Shown here: positions 61,311 to 64,000 of the stretch, piece by piece
How the letters are laid out: every line of letters starts with the position of its first letter
Position numbering within the stretch: position 1 is the stretch's first letter
Assembly: GCA_041395865.1 (NCBI GenBank)
Contig: JAWKZQ010000001.1
Span: forward strand, 310,001-374,000
Source: IMCC2047 sp041395865
GTDB lineage: Bacteria > Pseudomonadota > Gammaproteobacteria > Pseudomonadales > IMCC2047
Length of the DNA: 64,000 bases
Direction: 5' to 3'
Made by a program: the position numbers and the translations under genes
Notes under the pieces: generated by a model
The model's input: only the letters and a program-made list of their open reading frames with translations
Databases searched by the model: none
Told to the model about the DNA's origin: nothing

Positions 61311-64000
61311 ATGACCGAAAATAATTCTACTGCGCCACTCGTTCTTGTCGATGGTTCATCCTATTTATACCGTGCTTTCCACGCGATGTATAAGGCCGAT
61401 TTACGTACCTCTACCGGCATGCCTGTCGGGGCCGTTCGCGGCGTGACCAGTATGCTTCGCCGATTGAAGCAGGATTATCCTGAAAGCACGATTGCTGTGG
61501 TTTTCGACGCCAAGGGTAAAACGTTCAGGGATGAAATTTACAGTGAATATAAAGCGCACCGTCCGCCTATGCCCGACGATATGCGCCCCCAGATTGAGCC
61601 GATCCATAAGATTGTGCGTGCCATGGGAATGCCTCTGCTTGTGAAAGAGGGTGTCGAAGCGGACGATGTGATGGGGACCCTGGCGCACCAGGCCACTCAG
61701 CAGGGTATTGATGTGGTTTTGTCCACGGGCGATAAGGACATGGCGCAACTGGTCAACCAGCATGTGACGTTGGTTAATACCATGACTGAAACTGTCATGG
61801 ATGTTGACGGCGTAAAGGAAAAGTTCGGTTTGCCGCCAGCGTTGATTATCGATTACCTGGCGTTAGTCGGGGATAAAGTGGACAACATCCCGGGTGTACC
61901 GGGCGTGGGCGAAAAAACTGCCCTGGCGCTATTGCAGGGGTTGGGCGGTTTAGCGGATATCTACGCTAATTTGGATAAAGTGGCGGGCCTGGATTTCCGC
62001 GGTGCCAAAACAATGCACGAGAAATTAGAGGCCAATAAAGACCTGGCCTTTTTATCCTACGAACTGGCAACCATTAAGCTCGATGTTGAGCTGGAGTCGG
62101 GGCCTCAGGATCTGGTGATGGCGCCTGAAGATTCGGAAGCACTCTTGGCGCTGTTTACCGAGCTGGAGTTTAAAACCTGGATTGAAGAGTACAACCAAGC
62201 TTCCGAAGGGGCTGGCGCTGATGCTGACCCCCTTGCTGTGCCTGACACCGAATATCAAACCGTTTTAACCGAAGCGGATTTGCAGGCCTGGCTGGAGCAG
62301 CTAAAAACAGCCGATCTCATGGCATTTGATACGGAAACCACCAGCCTCAATTATATGCAGGCCAAATTGGTGGGTGTGTCGTTCGCGGTGGAAGTGGGTA
62401 AAGCGGCCTATGTGCCCTTTGGGCACGATTACATGGGGGCGCCTGAGCAACTTTCTCAGCAGTACGTGCTGGATGCCCTGAAGCCCTTGTTGGAGTCGGC
62501 GCAGCTAAAAAAAGTAGGGCAGAACCTCAAGTACGACATGAACGTGTTGGCGAATCATGGGATCACTCTGCGCGGGGTTGCGGAGGATACCATGCTGGAA
62601 TCCTATGTGCTGGATTCGACGCAGCGCCATAATATGGATGACCTTGCCCTGCGGCACCTGGGGCACACCACGATCCATTTTGAAGATATTGCCGGGAAGG
62701 GCGCTAAACAGCTGACCTTTAACCAGGTTGAGCTGGAGCAGGCAGGCCCTTATGCCGCGGAGGACGCGGATATTACCCTGCGCCTGCATGAGTGTTTGCA
62801 GTCCAGGCTAGAGGCCGAGCCCCGATTGGCGGAGGTTTACCGCGATATTGAAATGCCTCTGTTACCCGTGTTATCGCGTATCGAGCGTAACGGGGCGCTG
62901 GTTGATACCGATATGCTGTTCCGGCAGAGCCAGGAGTTGGCGGAGCGTATGCAGCAGTTGGAATGCCAGGCTTTTGATCTGGCCGGGGAAGAGTTTAATC
63001 TTGGTTCGCCCAAACAGCTGCAGGCCATATTCTATGACAAGCTGGAACTGCCGGTCCTGAAAAAAACGCCCAAAGGGCAGCCCTCGACTGCCGAGCCCGT
63101 TCTGCAGGAACTGGCGCTGGACTATGATTTGCCGCGGGTGATCCTGGAGTACCGGAGTCTTAGCAAACTGAAGTCGACCTATACCGACAAGCTGCCGACG
63201 CAGGTGTGCTCGGCGACGGGGCGTATTCATACCTCTTATCATCAGGCGGTGACGGCCACGGGCAGACTGTCCTCCTCGGATCCCAATTTGCAGAATATCC
63301 CAATACGTACGGAAGAGGGGCGGCGTATCCGGGATGCCTTTGTTGCGCCCGATGGTTACAAAATTATCGCCGCCGATTATTCGCAAATTGAACTACGAAT
63401 CATGGCGCACCTTTCCCAGGATCAGGGCCTGCTTGATGCTTTTGCTCAGGGATTGGATGTGCACCGGGCGACGGCGTCCGAAGTATTTGCTACGCCCTTT
63501 GAGGCGGTAACCGATGACCAGCGCCGTAGCGCCAAGGCGATAAACTTCGGTTTGATTTATGGAATGTCGGCTTTTGGGTTAGGTCGCCAGCTGGGTTTGG
63601 GGCGCAATGAAGCGCAACGCTATATTGATATGTATTTTGAACGTTACCCGGGCGTGTTGCGTTATATGGATAACATCCGTAGCGATGCCGCTGAGAAAGG
63701 TTATGTCGAAACGCTTTTCGGACGGCGTTTATATTTGCCGGAGATCAATTCGCGTAACGGGCAGCGCCGTCAGGCTGCGGAACGAACGGCCATTAACGCC
63801 CCTATGCAGGGAACGGCGGCGGATATTATTAAGAAAGCCATGATTGCTGTGGATGCGTGGCTGGGCAGTGCCGACCTGGATGCAAAGGTTATTATGCAGG
63901 TGCACGATGAGTTGGTATTGGAAGTGGCAGAAAAGGATGTTGAGGCGGTAACGGAGGGATTAAGCCGCTGTATGAGCGAGACCGTTGAGCTGGATGTTCC
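61311..64000 (+). CDS. polA: DNA polymerase I (3' end missing)
   Basis: Repair and Okazaki-fragment polymerase. About 896 codons from ATG 61311 are open to the window edge; an estimated 15-30 residues are missing. The 5'-3' exonuclease domain (LVLVDGSSYLYRAFHAMY, EGVEADDVMGTLA, GDKVDNIPGVPGVGEKTA) is followed by a proofreading domain whose metal residues look intact (MAFDTETTSL, KVGQNLKYDMNVL, AAEDADITLRLH). The polymerase domain has motif A IIAADYSQIELRIMAHLS, the O-helix RRSAKAINFGLIYGMSAFG and motif C MQVHDELVLEV. Confidence 0.97.
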   Translation, partial: MTENNSTAPLVLVDGSSYLYRAFHAMYKADLRTSTGMPVGAVRGVTSMLRRLKQDYPESTIAVVFDAKGKTFRDEIYSEYKAHRPPMPDDMRPQIEPIHKIVRAMGMPLLVKEGVEADDVMGTLAHQATQQGIDVVLSTGDKDMAQLVNQHVTLVNTMTETVMDVDGVKEKFGLPPALIIDYLALVGDKVDNIPGVPGVGEKTALALLQGLGGLADIYANLDKVAGLDFRGAKTMHEKLEANKDLAFLSYELATIKLDVELESGPQDLVMAPEDSEALLALFTELEFKTWIEEYNQASEGAGADADPLAVPDTEYQTVLTEADLQAWLEQLKTADLMAFDTETTSLNYMQAKLVGVSFAVEVGKAAYVPFGHDYMGAPEQLSQQYVLDALKPLLESAQLKKVGQNLKYDMNVLANHGITLRGVAEDTMLESYVLDSTQRHNMDDLALRHLGHTTIHFEDIAGKGAKQLTFNQVELEQAGPYAAEDADITLRLHECLQSRLEAEPRLAEVYRDIEMPLLPVLSRIERNGALVDTDMLFRQSQELAERMQQLECQAFDLAGEEFNLGSPKQLQAIFYDKLELPVLKKTPKGQPSTAEPVLQELALDYDLPRVILEYRSLSKLKSTYTDKLPTQVCSATGRIHTSYHQAVTATGRLSSSDPNLQNIPIRTEEGRRIRDAFVAPDGYKIIAADYSQIELRIMAHLSQDQGLLDAFAQGLDVHRATASEVFATPFEAVTDDQRRSAKAINFGLIYGMSAFGLGRQLGLGRNEAQRYIDMYFERYPGVLRYMDNIRSDAAEKGYVETLFGRRLYLPEINSRNGQRRQAAERTAINAPMQGTAADIIKKAMIAVDAWLGSADLDAKVIMQVHDELVLEVAEKDVEAVTEGLSRCMSETVELDV

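Overview
The window looks like chromosomal DNA of a gammaproteobacterium, with GC in the mid-to-high fifties judged by eye. Three blocks keep the gene order known from Pseudomonas: trkH-trkA-rsmB-fmt-def-LysM-dprA-tsaC-hemF-aroE; coxB-coxA-cox11-coxC-DUF2909-SURF1-ctaA-cyoE-SCO; and znuBC/zur-znuA-DUF2782-polA. The protein sequences and the mixture of blocks fit a Cellvibrio/Saccharophagus/Teredinibacter-like relative better than Pseudomonas itself, but that placement is inference. There are no rRNA or tRNA genes, insertion sequences, phage genes or CRISPR arrays.

Layout. 1-10.2 kb: K+ uptake (trkH, cut by the left edge, and trkA), translation initiation and protein maturation (rsmB, fmt, def), a LysM protein, dprA, a decayed tsaC, hemF and aroE. 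10.4-19.2 kb: a membrane-anchored protein with a beta-helix-like exterior, YjbQ, a gamma-carbonic-anhydrase-like protein, oligopeptidase A, small conserved proteins, a parvulin, hldD, yheV, an unrecognised envelope protein and thrH. 19.2-46.1 kb: a nearly complete cobalamin (B12) locus. cbiX is on the minus strand. On the plus strand a cobalamin riboswitch precedes cbtB-cbtA-chlID-cobO-cobB-cbiD-cobK-cobH-cobL-cobI-cbiG-cobJ, then cobM-(45-aa protein)-cobW-cobN-(acetyltransferase)-cobQ-cobU-cobT-phosphatase-cobS-cbiB-cobD-bluB. 46.1-48.3 kb: a TraB/GumN-like protein and a MATE exporter on the minus strand. 48.6-57 kb: a complete aa3-type cytochrome c oxidase operon with its copper and heme A assembly factors. 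57-60 kb: a divergent zinc uptake locus around a Zur-box-like palindrome. 60-64 kb: an acyltransferase, a DUF2782 protein and polA, cut by the right edge.

How the genes work together. The B12 locus covers cobalt import (CbtAB), cobalt insertion (CbiX, and CobN with a fused ChlI-ChlD ATPase and CobW), corrin ring methylation and contraction, amidation, adenosylation, aminopropanol attachment, lower-ligand synthesis by BluB and nucleotide-loop assembly. It mixes genes of the early-cobalt (anaerobic) and late-cobalt (aerobic) routes and has no cobG, cobZ or cobF in view. The cox block encodes oxidase subunits I, II (with a fused cytochrome c domain) and III plus Cox11, SURF1, SCO, heme A synthase and heme O synthase.

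Most notable: a full-length but decayed tsaC at its ancestral position, a hybrid cobalamin pathway, a (GTGTCC)8 repeat encoding a Gly-His tail in CbiX, a 45-codon membrane-protein gene inside the B12 operon, an AT-rich acetyltransferase gene interrupting that operon, and a TPR-gene fragment beside it. I did not find a clearly new multi-gene system.
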